Positions 35,591-48,409 of a stretch of DNA of 64,000 nucleotides are shown one piece after another; within the stretch, counting starts at the first letter, position 1; every line of letters starts with the position of its first letter. The notes below the pieces were generated by a model that worked only from the letters and a program-made list of their open reading frames with translations, did not search any database and was not told the origin of the DNA. Source of the stretch: Larix kaempferi (taxonomy: Eukaryota; Streptophyta; Pinopsida; Pinales; Pinaceae); the NCBI GenBank assembly GCA_027924585.1, contig BSBM01000186.1, positions 7,192,001 to 7,256,000 on the forward strand. The letters run 5' to 3'. The position numbers and the translations under genes are program-made.

Positions 35591-37460
35591 TGCACCGTTT
35601 ACACAAAAAGGGAATCTAAATAAATAAAAAAAATTGTTGATGATAACATAAGCATAAAACTGTTAGCAATATCGTTATGACAAATGCTTTTCTAAAAAAA
35701 AAGGTAACAAAAATTATTTAAATTGCAAAGAGATCTCATAAATGGGGATCAATCTCTCAACACAAGACCTTGGTTGCTCACAACAATATTAAAGAAACTA
35801 TGATGCTAAATATGAATGTAAAAATTATGAGTTGCACTGGAGGACTACGCTGCTTTACACTATGAAGGTGTTTAGTTGGATCGTGGGCTTGGTTAACTCA
35901 GGATTGTATCCGTTCCTCTGGTGGATTTTTTTTATGTCGATGGCCTATGAGGAGCCGCCCCCTATCATATGCCGACGTTTCTTCCTTCCAATATCTTTCA
36001 AAGTTTGACAACAACGAGAGTGCATCCGTGTTTTAATGACGAAGATGATAGCTCGTCAAGGATTGTAGGTTATTAGATAGTTTTAGCGGAATGGATTTAT
36101 TTGGCTTCACTTGGGCTCGATATGGCCTTTTCATGAAACTTCTATTGAAAGGAATAAAAAGAACAACCTAAGTAGCCTTGTATCTAGATTCCAAGCCAAG
36201 TTTCTTATTCTCGCCACATTAATTCTATTCCTTGCCTTTCCTTCGTACACTTTCAATAGTCTTACCGACTAGAACCCACCCATCCATAGGTAATCCATAA
36301 CAAACCTTCTCATAATTGCAAATCAATATATAACAATATCTGGAACAGAGCCATCTATCTACATCGGTTTTGTGGAGGAGCGTGTAGTGTGTTAAGGGAG
36401 GAGAGTATGGTTCACGATGGATTCTGAGTTTGAACTTGTCGTACACATGGAGGAGAATCCTGAATCTTGCATCCTTATTCTTGATCTCCCAAGAACGTGA
36501 TTCCATGAATATGTATAGTTCTACCCTTTTGAAATCTATTTATTTCAAAATGTGTATATTTCCTTGTACAATACTTTTGGTGATCATTGATTCTAGATTT
36601 ATTTGTGCAGGTTTTAGAAGAGAAGATCTAAGAGTGTAGGTTAATCTTCTCACATATTTGAGAAAACAATGTCAAAAATATTTGAAAATTGAAGACCAAA
36701 CTAAAATTGTGTATGATTTCTAATGACATTGAGTGATCTAAGTCGATTTATGAGGTATAAAATAAGATGTACAATGTTTTATATGATTGATTTTGGGTCC
36801 CTGGTTAGATGGTTCATTGAAATGTCTATTGTAAGTCTACCATCCAACTTGGGATGTGTAAAGGGGTATTCTTAAGTCCACACAACCCTTACTCCCAACG
36901 TAAGATATTATATCTCATCCATCAAATTATGATTTTGAGTAGTATTGTTAAATACTACTATATTGTTATGTCTCCATCAATCTAAGAAGAAGAATAAATT
37001 AAAGACTATCTAAGTTGCATTCAAAGATATTTAAAAGTGTCAAGGAACATTACATAGTTATAGATTGAACATAAATAAAATCAATATACAAAATTGTAAC
37101 CATATATTTCTTCAAACAAAATAGAATAAAAATAAAAAACTAAATTTTTCTATGGATATTTGACAATGTGAAGAATAAAAATGTTATAATATAGGAAATA
37201 AGTGTAGCATTTTTTCCTTCATGGTTGCATTAAGTCAAATGAATGATCTCAATAAATGTGATCAACACTTAGTTCAATAACTCTAAATTTGCAATGCCCA
37301 CCCTCACTTGCTAAGAGTTTTTCAATTGTTCTAGTTATGTCTAGAGAGAGTGGATAAAATGAAATTATTGTTGAAAATGTTTAAAACTATATTGCTCAAA
37401 GAGCATGATACTCATACCCAGTCTTCATCAATCTAGTAATCCTAGGCATTGAATGATCCC

Positions 37461-37486
37461 ATATATATATATATATATATATATAT
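37461..37486. repeat. TA dinucleotide microsatellite
   Basis: An uninterrupted (AT)n run of about 26 bp. Confidence 0.95.
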
Positions 37487-37555
37487 CAAAATAAATAAAA
37501 TATTTTTCGTCATGTAAAATAAGAATAGTTATTGTTTAGTAACAAAGTGTATCAA

Positions 37556-37556
<1 letters not shown>

Positions 37557-37604
<48 letters not shown>
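37557..37604. repeat. TA dinucleotide microsatellite
   Basis: An uninterrupted (AT)n run of about 48 bp, self-complementary and likely length-polymorphic. Confidence 0.95.
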
Positions 37605-37606
<2 letters not shown>

Positions 37607-38865
37607 TCAATTAGAATTTTATGCACATATGAAAAAACTTAGAGGATTGAATGTAATGGTCATTTAAAATTTGCACATATATTTTTGGAGGATTGAATGT
37701 ATCTTATGAGATGACAGTAGTGCCATATCACTATAACCATAAGAAATGTAGTGACACCTTGAAGAAGTTACATAATATGCTCTAAATGGTGTTATTCTTT
37801 GACAAATCTTGGCACATTTGGTTTTTCTTTAACAAATCTTGGCATATTTATGAGTGTAAGGAGGATGCTATCTAATAACAAAAATTACTTTCACCATATA
37901 AAAAAGGGACACCATTAGTATTTTTTTTCCAGTATTGGAGTAAATGCTCATTGGTACATTTCTTTGCTCTATGTGTTTGCTTATGTGTTTCCTTAGCTTG
38001 CGAGAAAAATGATACACACCATTCTAGGTATTCATATTCAAAAATATATGTTTCCTTATCTTGCACTATCATTGATGAAAATTGCATCTATGCAAAATTA
38101 TTTTCTTGCATATAATTCCTCATATGTATGAGTGACTTATTTGTGAAATATAGACATCGAACAAACTAAATTAAGGAAGGGACCATTATTGCAATCTGTT
38201 TGCATCACAAATGAATTCAATTAATTTTTTATAATTTTTTAGTAATTCAAAATGGGCTTAAACTCTTCCACCCATTACTGTATGTGTTTATTTTATAGGG
38301 ATTTGAAGGAACACTTGTGAATGTTGAAATATCAAATGGAATTACGGTACAAAGGTGTGGTTATGAAAATGATGAGACAATGTGTTGCAGAGGTTTTTTT
38401 GTTTCAGGCAAATTTATTTATTGAATCTATTTGAAATGAAAAATTATATAAAGCATCATGAAATTTTTTAAGTTGTATGTTCTTGATCGAGTTTAGATAT
38501 GAACCTTCACAAAATGAATATTTTAAACATCGCAAAACCTAAAATTGGGATTACAACAATGAGAATTATGAATTTGATTGAATTCAAATTATAGCATCAT
38601 CAAGTCCTCACTCCTTTGTTCTCCATAATTACCATTCCCCTTTTCTCGGTTCTATGCATATTTATCTATCACACTATTTTCTTTCTAGCAACATGACATC
38701 AATGTGACAATAATTTGTGTGTCAAATTGATGGGTCCATTTTTCAGGTATTTGATAACCCTTTTTCCACAGTCCAGCTCAAGCAATCGTAAAGAAACGCA
38801 CTAAATTGTGGGAAAAGTGTTAAATTAATTATTTAATGAAATTGTTTTTTATGATTAATCTTCTA

Positions 38866-39282
38866 TGTTAGAATGCGTATCAAATAAACTGATTATATGG
38901 AAACCAAGCGTGATTGAGCAGGTTCAGGGTCATTAAAGGATGGATGTGTAGAAGACTAAAGGATCACCAAGCTCGGCACCCTGTTTCCTGATTTATAGAG
39001 GACGCACTCCCACTTTCAAGATGAATCGGCATTTTGACAATCAGTTAGGATCAGAGTTAAATCATATAAATACGGACCTCTCGGGTAGCGAGAGGCCCCT
39101 GCTGTTATTTTTGGGAAAGACATTAGTTTTAACGTTTTCTGCACTATTGAGATACTGAGAAGTACAGACTTCTATTTTGACATGGATTTTATATATTAAT
39201 GAAAGATTGATGATTAATTCTAGTGAGCGTTTCTGAGTCTTTATTCTCTCCTGAGTACGGGTTGGGGAGGGCCCCTCCAACA
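38866..39282 (+). repeat. Possible solo LTR
   Basis: A 417-bp segment with TG...CA ends (TGTTAGAATGC... to ...CCCCTCCAACA), a TATAAATA at 39065-39072 and a GC hairpin just downstream. That arrangement is typical of an LTR promoter. No second copy, PBS or target-site duplication is found in the window (flanks TTCTA and TGTAG differ), so this is tentative. Confidence 0.35.
39065..39095 (+). promoter_or_regulatory. TATA box with downstream hairpin
   Basis: TATAAATA (39065-39072) is followed by a perfect 7-bp stem CCTCTCG / CGAGAGG (39077-39083 and 39089-39095) with a 5-base loop. It stands out from AT-rich surroundings and would lie near the transcription start of the proposed solo LTR. Confidence 0.4.
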
Positions 39283-41640
39283 TGTAGGTCAGGAGATTCC
39301 TATTTGCAGGTATTTTTCCAAGTATGTGTTTTACATTGATGAACAGTTCTATGATATATGGGAGCGTTTGAATGATTCATTGTTTTCTGTAGTAGTTTAG
39401 AATGCATTCTGTAGTATAGTAAAACGATTTCAGTAGTCCTGTAGGTTCTTTCTTTCAATGCATATTTTTATCAACGGTTACATGTGCAATAGCTTTGCTT
39501 TCGATATCATAGTTTAGATCTGGAAGTTCACTGCAGTTTCTCATCGTGATTAGTTTCTTTTGACTTCTTAGTAATAGATGGGTAAGCATAGAATGATCGT
39601 ACTTCAATTCTAGATTGGTAAAACAAGTTAGATCAAGACTTCAATTCTATGCGCAGATAGCAGTTACAGACTTTGTTTCCCCAATAGTAGAATAGCTCTG
39701 TTATGATATTTTCATTCTCACCATTTAATCATTTCAGCATTTTAATTATTTCAAATAGATTTACTATTTTTGTATCTTCATTTCTTAGAACAGATCAGCA
39801 TCTAATTACTTCAACATTTTAATTATTTAGAATAGATTCCCTGCTTTATTTCTCAAAACATATTTACTGCTTTCAACACTTTAATTCTTTTAATTAGATT
39901 TATTGCTTTCCAGTATTTTATTCCATAGCATAATCAGTTTTCACATTTAGTAGACAATCTTTAGAACATCGATACTGACATCCAACTGTGACAAGAGATT
40001 ATCCTATAAGAACACAGATAGTGCATGCATCTCTCAAGTTTGTACGTTCCCCGGGTTGACATTTAAAGTAGGCTCTTGGTATAGCTTCCCTCATTAGGCA
40101 TCCACATTAGGAGCTCACCACAAATATTTTGAGAATGCCCCATATCTCTCTTTCTTGTTGCCTTATGCCAATCCCAACATCAAGGAGACATATCCTTCGC
40201 AGAATTAATTATTGGAGCAACAATTTTTACCCTAGTTGGGGTTCATAAGAAATCTAGGGAGCAGGTAACATAATTTTTTTTTATCATCAAGCTTATGCAT
40301 TACCGATTATGTTCTAACATCTCATCATTGCCTTGCGCACATTTTGCATGGTTGAAAGATAAAGTGATCAAATCAATATCCCAAAGGTGGTCTTATGACT
40401 AATTTCTTTTAGTTTCATGTCCGTATGGATCTTGGAAAACTCCAAATCATAAACACCTTAGCTTAAATAATAAGTAATGGATGTAGTTATGTTATTTTTT
40501 CATGTTCCTAGAGGCCTATAAAGAAAGTAGGGTCCTTCATTTCTCAAGTAGGGTCTCTTCATTGCTCTTATAGTTTTTTTATAGAATTGGCACCCTTCAA
40601 CAAAGGCCTAAATATCTACCACAAGGTTTTTTTCTTCTTATGAGACTCTAATAAACATGGCTCCCATGGTTAAAAAGGATTGTGGTATGCTCAACACATT
40701 AATATAAGATGCAGTTACTATGCATTATATGGATACACAAACCATATCCTCCCTAATATGGGTATCCACAAAATTGTTTAAATATATGGTTGTGTCTAAG
40801 TTCTATATTGTCATTTTATGATGAAAACTTGGTTCAATGTTTATGTTTATTTATTTATTTATAATGTTCATATAACTTATTAGACAATTACATTTGAAAT
40901 GGCAAAATATAGTTATGATTATTTTCTATTGAAATTACAATTTATTTGTCTTGCCAATAAGTTAAAACTGAACATTGTAAGCAATTGTAACGACAATATT
41001 TTCTTTAAAATGTCTTTGAAGTGTATATTTAATTTGCTATTATCAATTGAATTACAATTATTTTTTCAACTTTTTATCATAAAAAGATTAAATTAATATA
41101 TATCTTTAATTCAAAATTGAATTAAAATTAAGAATTATTTACTTTTGATGGCCAATTAGTGACTACAATCAATCTCCTCTCAACACCAACTTTAAGTCTT
41201 GGGATCAAAACCTTGCTGCACCAATATTATCGAAGTACTATACAGTCCAGTATTAGAATGGTTAAGCAACACAAATTCGCCGCAACACTTGGAGTAAAGG
41301 TTCATGGTGGTTGGGCTTCCAAAGAAGCTACGCAACACTTGGAGTAAAGGTTGTGGTATCATTTTTCTCCATTAAACCCTTGGAACAGGAATGAGGCAAA
41401 TGCTCTCTATCCCTCGATGTACAAACATCATCAGCAATAACTTCATCTGTAAGAATTTAAATTTAATCCCAGGAGTAGTTTTGCTAAGTATTGAGGGCTT
41501 TATAACTACCAAATCTGCCTAACATCTTTACCAACAAAAATTACGATAGAATGAAAATACCTGTTTTACATTAGTGTGCTAAGTAATAATTTTTTATGCG
41601 CCTATGATGCAGGGCCAGAGGTGACCTAACCGATAATTGT
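39283..41640. other. AT-rich spacer
   Basis: No supported gene. Small direct duplications occur, including two copies of CAACACTTGGAGTAAAGGTT at about 41285 and 41333. Confidence 0.5.
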
Positions 41641-41658
41641 GTGAGAGGGTAGGTTAAT

Positions 41659-42549
41659 CTATGATTCTCCCTTGATGAAATTGGATGGAGAAAGAAATAG
41701 CAACTCGGAATTGTCATAGGCATTACCATTTCCTTTACCATTTTTTTGTTTGGAATAATCATCTTCGTCATCATCAATGAGGTCGGCATCGGTGACAAAT
41801 CTCTTCCACATCCAACGCTTTCTCCACACTCTTTCCATCATCTGTTTGGTTGGTATATTCTTCATCTTAGGAATGACAAACAACAAAAATACGGACATAA
41901 CCAACACCCAGCTAGTAAAGAAAAAAAAGATCCCGTATTTGAAATGGAAAAGCATTGACAAGAAGGCCTATGCAATTGCAAACGTGAACAGGAGATTCAC
42001 GCGCATAGTCACACTATGTCCAGTAGACCTTGTTTCTAGGGGAAAGGTTTCCCTGGGAGTCAACCATCTTAGTGGTCCCCATGACCAGGAAAAGGATGAT
42101 ACGAAAATGCATACCAACAACACTACCATAATGGCCATGGCATGAGGAATCTCTGACCCATTCTTCAACCCTGTTACCAAAAGGATCGCAATAATCACGT
42201 GCATTTCCAAACAATATCCATATTACTTGTGAGAATTATGGTTCGCTAGGCAATTAGAGAAGTAACTACCTCGTGAGAAACAATTCCCAAATTAAAAAGA
42301 ACAAATAACTAAAAGCAGGGCAATGAAATAGACTAACTTGTGAGATGAACATCTGCAGTCCTGCTTCAAAAGAAGCGCTCTTTGACCAACTTTATCGATC
42401 GCATAGATGGAGATAATAGTGGATGCGACATTGACAGCTCCAGTAACAACAACAAAGTAAAGGGAAGCATCATTCTTTAATCCCGAGGTTTGGTAGAGAA
42501 CAAGAGCATAGAACATAATGTCATTGATACCAATAAACTGTTGGAAGAT
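41659..42549 (-). pseudogene. STP-type monosaccharide/H+ symporter fragment
   Basis: Minus-strand sequence in two exon-like blocks matches the C-terminal half of plant sugar transport proteins (major facilitator superfamily). The upstream block (42549-42338) reads [20 protein letters not shown], then [21 protein letters not shown]. It opens after a good acceptor (TTTGTCTGCAG) and ends at a GT donor. The second block (about 42198-41659) carries the conserved SWSWGPLRWLTPRETFPLETRS loop, a transmembrane stretch and an acidic tail. A one-base deletion near 42363 and an in-frame TAG at 41968-41970 make it non-functional. The N-terminal half is missing; retroelement sequence starts about 200 bp upstream on this strand. 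Confidence 0.82.
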
Positions 42550-42745
42550 CTGCAGACAAATGGTTATGATAACATTTTTTGTGCTTAATGAGATTTAAGA
42601 ATGGATTCTTTTCTTTTTATTCTGAAATGAGTGGAGATACATCATATGGGAGGTGGAGTACGAAATATGAGTGGGCTTTTTCAAGTTAACACATAGCTTC
42701 CGAAGGTTCCACAGTTTGAACTCTAGCCCTCTGGAAGTTGCATGA

Positions 42746-43687
42746 TGATGTAGGAGCATCGAGACCTAGGAAAAATAGTCAAAGATGATCTACAAAAGAA
42801 GTCGACCAGGGGGGTTTCTGATGACCACTGGTGCGAAATAAGTAAACTGGCAGTTGAGTAGAAGTTGTTGACATGAGGTCGGTAGGAGAAAGATCAAGAG
42901 TCGACAAGTCTAATGTCGACAGATGACAAGATGGCAGCGAAAGAGGTTTGGTGTTGATGGGTTTTCGAACAACGACACCGACGGATTGCAGCGAAGTCTA
43001 AGCGTGGAGGACGAGGAAAATTTGAATGGAAACTGTGGAAGTTAAGTAAAGCCAACAAGTCAGGTTGAGGGATGATGAAGTGCAGTATGGTCGAGATATG
43101 GGACCGATAACTGTAGCAAAGTCAAAGAAGCACAGGAGTCAAGGTGAAGTACTTAGCAACTATTGGAGGTTGTTGAGGAAGTTATGAGAAGTTATGAAGG
43201 TGGTTGGGATCATGATAGATGTCACCACAGGTAGAGGTTGTGCAACACAACTAGAGGGAGATGACTATTGCAAGTCTGCAGGATCTAGAGAATTCGACGG
43301 ACAAAGGAAGAGTGTCTCAGGGAAAGGAGTGAGCCTCAGGAAGAGAAGCAACGGAGCAGAGTAGAAGAGTAGTGCAAAGGCATAGAGGAAGGGATCATTC
43401 ATCCATTTCTAAGTGAGTTATTTCATTCAGCAGAGACCATGAGAGGGAGAAATATCACACATAGATGAGAAAAAACTGAGAGAAACATAGTTTCATTTCT
43501 GTATATTGTAACAGGCTAAGGCCGACTAGTTTCATAGATTGCTTTGTAGTTAAACATTGTAATTTGATTCAGTTTAATAGAATCCAGCTTCTGGCATTCA
43601 TTTCACATCTATTTCTTGTGAGAACCTGTGTGTTGTTGTGTGTCATAGTTAAGCAAGAGGCCCCTTGTCGGGACTGACCTTGCATCA
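42746..43687 (+). repeat. 5' LTR of chromovirus
   Basis: Begins TGATGTAGGAGCATC and ends GACCTTGCATCA, followed by GTT and the PBS. It aligns with 48410-49364 along its length, with many substitutions and small indels. Confidence 0.85.
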
Positions 43688-43690
43688 GTT

Positions 43691-43703
43691 TGGTATCAGA
43701 GCC
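43691..43703 (+). other. Primer-binding site, initiator tRNA-Met
   Basis: TGGTATCAGAGCC follows the 5' LTR. A second TTTGGTATGAGAGCC-like copy lies about 60 bp downstream (near 43754), suggesting a small local duplication of the PBS region. Confidence 0.9.
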
Positions 43704-44046
43704 AAATCATGCTATGAGCAGGAGAGACAACGATACCAACCTATCTATCGTTAGTTTGGTATGAGAGCCCAGAGAAGAATCCGATTGATCAGTTGAATAC
43801 GAAGAGATGGAAGAGCCTCTATGTGCATGAACAAATGCAGTTGTGGTTGGGTAGATTTGTGCACAGGTTTGAAGTCTGACCAGTGAGATCACAACGATCA
43901 AAGAGATCCAAATACGTGGTTGTATTCCTGATGCACTTGACCATAACGATGAGGAATTCGAGGAAGTGGAAGCACGGGAAGCAACGAAGGAAGAGCCAGA
44001 AGACAGATTCATCAAGATTCTAACAGAGATGAGAGGTTAGACAAAG

Positions 44047-44830
44047 ATGGATGTACCTACCTACTTGGGAAGTCTGGATTCAGAAGACTTGATAGATTGG
44101 TTCATAGAAATGGAGAAATACTTCAACATAGAGCATATAGAGGATCCTAAACGGGTTAAAATTGCATGTATGAGGTTGAAGGGTCATGGCTCATTGTGGT
44201 GGGACAATGTGCAAGCTGACAGAGTCAAGAAAGGCAAGGAGAAAATCAAGTCTTGGGATAGGATGGTTTCCAAGATGAAAGGGAAGTTCTTTCCCAGTGA
44301 CTATGTGATTTCCTTGTTCAAAAAGCTGCAAAACTTTTGACAGAAAGAGATAACCGTGAAGGAGTACACAAAAGATTTCTATAGACTGTCGATTTAGTCT
44401 GGTCAAACCGACGAAGGCGAAGAAGCTGTTGCGAGATATATAAATGGATTGAAGTATTCCATATAGGACTAGTTGATCCTGTCGAGGTTCAGATCGGTCG
44501 GTGAATCCTATCAACTAGCTCTGAAGCCAGAAGAGAAACTGTCGAGGATAACTACGTCGACCAGAGGTAGGATGACAGGTCAAGGGGCAAAGATTGTTTC
44601 CACAAAGGGCCAAAGTAGTGGAATCAAGAGAGAAGCCATCGAAGATAAACGATGTGCAAAAGGGACAACGAACAGAGAAAGAATGCAGGGAAAATGATGG
44701 GATGGTCGAGAGACCCATGGTCAGGGTGCATATGGTCAAAATTGTCCAACAGACAAGAAAGGATCTGAAAAACCAGCTGGAGTCTGTTATAAGTGTCACG
44801 GAGTGGGACACAAATCCTATGAATGCCCAT
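44047..44830 (+). pseudogene. gag: Chromovirus Gag relic
   Basis: Opens MDVPTYLGSLDSEDLIDWFIEMEKYFNIEHIED and continues KIACMRLKGHGSLWWDNVQ, the plant gypsy Gag core. It is interrupted at 44338 and again near 44396 and 44464. A CCHC zinc knuckle (C-x2-C-x4-H-x4-C) is legible at about 44785-44826 in another frame. The domain identification is firm. Confidence 0.82.
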
Positions 44831-45039
44831 AGAATCTACATGTGATGGATGAGTCGAAACCCAGACGTCGAAGAGATGAGCAAGTCAACGAGGGGACACA
44901 ATCAACATCTGAAAATGGAGAAGAGGGTAGAGGAAGAGGTCGAACTATGAAGGGCAGGAGAACGTTTGTTCAAGATGACTGATGGGACGACAAGGAGTTG
45001 ACATAGCGAAAGGATATCTTTCAGACTTGAGTGTTGATC

Positions 45040-47086
45040 AGTGACAGGTATTGTAAGACCATAGTCGATGGTGGAAGTACATAGGATCTTGTGTGTGACA
45101 GAGGTCATCAACAAGTTGGGTTTGAGATGTCAGGAACACCCAAATCCATACAAGATATCATGGTTGCAGAAAGGACATCATGTCAAGGTAACCAAACAGT
45201 GCCTAATAAACTTCAAGGTTGCGAAGCTTGAAGACAATCTACTGTGCGACATAATCCCAATGGATGCTTATCATTTGTTGTTAGGGAGACCATGGAAATA
45301 TGTTTGGAAGATGATCTATGATGGTCGAGCCAACAAAGTCATAGTGTGGAAAAATGACACGCGGAGGATGCTAAAGCCAAAGTAGGAGGATCAAGTTGAC
45401 TACAAGTAGGGTGAGAGCAACTATTGGGAGAATCGAGTGATGATGTGCTCAAATAGGGAATTCCTCGCAGAGGAGGAGAAACAGTCTGGATGTTTCACCA
45501 TCATTCTGAAGGGACCATGTGTCAAGAGGTAGATGATGGAGAGGATTCTAGTCGAATTCGAAGAGAAGCTTGACGAGCTCCAGAGCATAGTAGTAGTCGA
45601 TGAGGCATCAACCGGATTGGCATCGACAAAAAGCATATCCCATCATATCAAATGGATTCCAGGTTCGATTTTTACAAACAAGGAACCACATAGAATGAAT
45701 TTGATAGAGGGTTAGGAGCTCAATCGACAAGTCCAGGAGTCATTGGACAGAGGATTGATCAGAGAGAGTCTGATCCCATGTGCAGTACCAACTGTACTAG
45801 CACCGAAGAAGGGTGGAGAATGGAGGATGTGTATAGATTCCAGAGACATCAACAAGATCACGATAAAGTACAGGTTCCCATTTCCCAGGATGGATGACTT
45901 GATGGACTGCTTGAGTGGAATGAGATACTTCACCAATATCTACCTGAATAGTGGTTATCACCAGATTAGGGTCAGAGAAGGAGATGAATGGAAAACAACC
46001 TTCAAGACGAAGGAAGGACTGTATGAGTGGTTAGTCATGACAATTGGATTGACTAATGCACCTAGTACATTCATGCAGTTGATGAATGAGGTGTTGAAGC
46101 CGTTCTTGGGAAATTTCATCGTAGTGTATCTAGACGACATCCTGATATTTAGTCGAACCAAGGTTGAACACTTGGAGCATATTCGACAAGTATTGCAGAA
46201 GCTGCAGGAAGAGAAGTTGATGGTGAACCTACAGAAGTTTTTCTTCATGAAGGAAGAACTAGTGTACTTGGGATTTGTAATCTCAGGTAAAGGGTTGGTG
46301 ATGGACCCAGAAAAGGTGAAGGTTATATTGGAGTGGCCAGAATTGACAAGCACGACAGGAGTGTGAATTTTTCATGGACTTGCTAGTTTCAATCGAAAGT
46401 TCATTAGAGGATTCAGTCAGATATGTGCACCATTGACCGAGTGCATGAAGAAAGGGTATTTCAAGTAGAAAGAAGCTACCCATAAATATTTCAACAAGTT
46501 GAAGAAGAAGGTGACTGAGAGCCTAGTGTTAGTGCTCCTAGATTTCGACAAATTTTTCCAAGTCGATTGTGACGGAAATAAAATGGAAATAGGATCCGTG
46601 TTGAGCCAGAAGGACCGACCAATTGCATTCTTCAGCGAGAAGTTGGATGAATCGAAGCAAAAATATTCATTCTACGACCAAGAGTTCTATGCTATTGTCC
46701 AAGTGTTGAAGAAGTGGAGGCATTATTTGTTGCCCAAGGAATTTGTGTTGCACACAGATCACCAAGCACTGAGGTACCCGAATACTCAGTCGAAGTTGAA
46801 CAAGCGACACATGAAGTGGGTCGAATTCCTGCAGGCATATACCTTCATGTTGCAACATAAGTCAGGAAAGTCGAACAAGGTTGCCGACGCGCTGAGTCGA
46901 AGGGTTGAATTGCTGAACACGATGACAGTTCAGGTGACAGGAATAGATTCGTTGAAGACAGATTATGAGACCGACGAATATTTTGTGAAAGCATGGAAGG
47001 CGAGTCGTGAACTGTGGAGTGTTGACAGGATGCCATACTTGGATTATTTTATCCAAGAGGGATACCTATTCAAGGGACAATAGTTG
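45040..47086 (+). pseudogene. pol: Chromovirus protease, RT and RNase H relic
   Basis: The protease active-site remnant IVDGGST is near 45062-45085. RT begins around 45690: [32 protein letters not shown], then [19 protein letters not shown] and the intact catalytic YLDDILIFS near 46130. The frame is closed at 46364 by a TGA. RNase H is open from 46499 (FFQVDCDGNKMEIGSVLSQ, YAIVQVLKKWRHYLLPKEFVLHTDHQAL, KVADALSRR) to a TAG at 47081. RT and RNase H motifs are still readable despite several stops. Confidence 0.88.
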
Positions 47087-48190
47087 TGTATTCCCAGAGG
47101 ATCCGTAAGAGAGAACCTAATCCGAGAGCTGTATAGTGGCATATTAGCAGGTCATTTTGGTATCGACAAGACCAAGACGTTTGTCGAAGAAAAGTATTAC
47201 TCTCCAGGAATGATGGAAGATGTCAGTAAATGGGTAAGATAGTGTCGAGCTTGCCAGTTAGCAAAGGGAATAAGTTAGAATACAGGGGCTGTATGCACCA
47301 TTTACCAGTGCCGAATACCCCATGGGGGCACCTAAGCATGGATTTTTTTGCTAGGATTGTTGAATATGCATCAAGGTAATGACTCAATATTTGTTGTAGT
47401 TGACAGATTTTCAAAGATGGCACACTTTATTTTGGTGTCAGAAGACAAGTGACGCCACAAGAATTGTTGTATTATTCTTCAAGGAGATAGTCAAATTGCA
47501 TGGGTTGTTGAAGAGTATAACATGAGACAGAGATACCAAGTTTATGGGTCATTTTTGGAGAGCCCTATGAAAGAAACTAGACACGAGGTTGCAGTTTAGC
47601 TCGGCATATCATCTGCAGATAGACGGATAGACCGAGGTGGTGAACAGAAGTTTGGGAAACCTTTTGATATGTTTGACGACCGATACACCCAAGAAGTGGG
47701 AGAACGTGTTTGTGCAAGCATAATTCACGTATAACAACTCTATGAATCAATTGACAGGTATGAGCCCATTCTAGATTGTTCAAGGACGAAGCCCACATGG
47801 AGTGGTGGATTTGGTCGAGATACTGGCAAAAATCAGGAAGAATGCGGATGCAGAAAAATTCGGAGAGCATATGAAGGAAGTGCATGACGATGTGCGAAAG
47901 TGCATTGAGAGGAGCAACAAAACATACAAGTTGAGAGCCGAAAGAAAGAAGAGGCTACAGTCATTCCGCGAGGGAGACTTAGTCTATGCACACTTTTGGA
48001 AGGATATATTTTCGACAGGAACGTATAACAAGTTGAAGCGGAAGAAGATTGGAACATGTAAGATTCTGAAGAATATTTCGGACAATGCTTATGTGTTGGA
48101 GCTACCGAAGGATTTGAGCATATCATCTACGTTCAATGTCTCATTTCTGTACAAGTATGAGGAAGGTTCAACTAGAAGTAGTGCGGAAGT
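47087..48190 (+). pseudogene. Chromovirus integrase relic
   Basis: The zinc-finger region (LYSGILAGHFGIDKT, then CRACQLAKG) has Tyr where the first conserved His is expected, and a stop (TAG, near 47240) just before the Cys pair. The catalytic core is split across frames ([12 protein letters not shown] near 47395). The C-terminal region 47802-48206 is open: a GDLVYAHFWKD segment and a KIGTCKILKNISDNAYVLELP GPY/F-like tail. Confidence 0.8.
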
Positions 48191-48231
48191 GTCGAGTATC
48201 AACTAGACAATGAAGATTCTAGGTCGACACG

Positions 48232-48402
48232 ACAAGGAGGAAATCACTGAAGTGTTAGAAGAACGCAAAGTCGGGTGCACGTGAAGTTCGTGAAAGAAAG
48301 AGTACTTAGTCCGATGGAAGGATGATGAGTTGTAGGAGGCGACATGGATTTCCGAAGAAGAATATAGGAGACTTCCAGAGCAGTGGATTTCTTTTTAACC
48401 TG
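48232..48402 (+). pseudogene. Relic chromodomain at integrase C-terminus
   Basis: After the integrase tail the sequence reads EEITEVLEERKVG, then KEYLVRWKDDEL, then EATWISEEEYRRLPEQW, with three stops interspersed. The YLVRWK and ATWI blocks are the conserved beta-strand and helix of chromodomains, which place this element among the chromoviruses. Chromodomains can bias integration toward particular chromatin; here it is non-functional. Confidence 0.8.
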
Positions 48403-48409
48403 GGGAGTC

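Larger units (their letters stand above)
35600..38865. other. AT-rich spacer with TA microsatellites
   Basis: No recognisable gene. It holds TA runs at 37461-37486 and 37557-37604. Short frames (for example 36225-36506 minus, 93 codons) have no domain I recognise. Confidence 0.5.

Noticed and set aside
41746-42145. Plus-strand frames of 70 and 122 codons
   Set aside because: They are opposite the sugar-transporter exon; the minus strand carries the recognisable protein.
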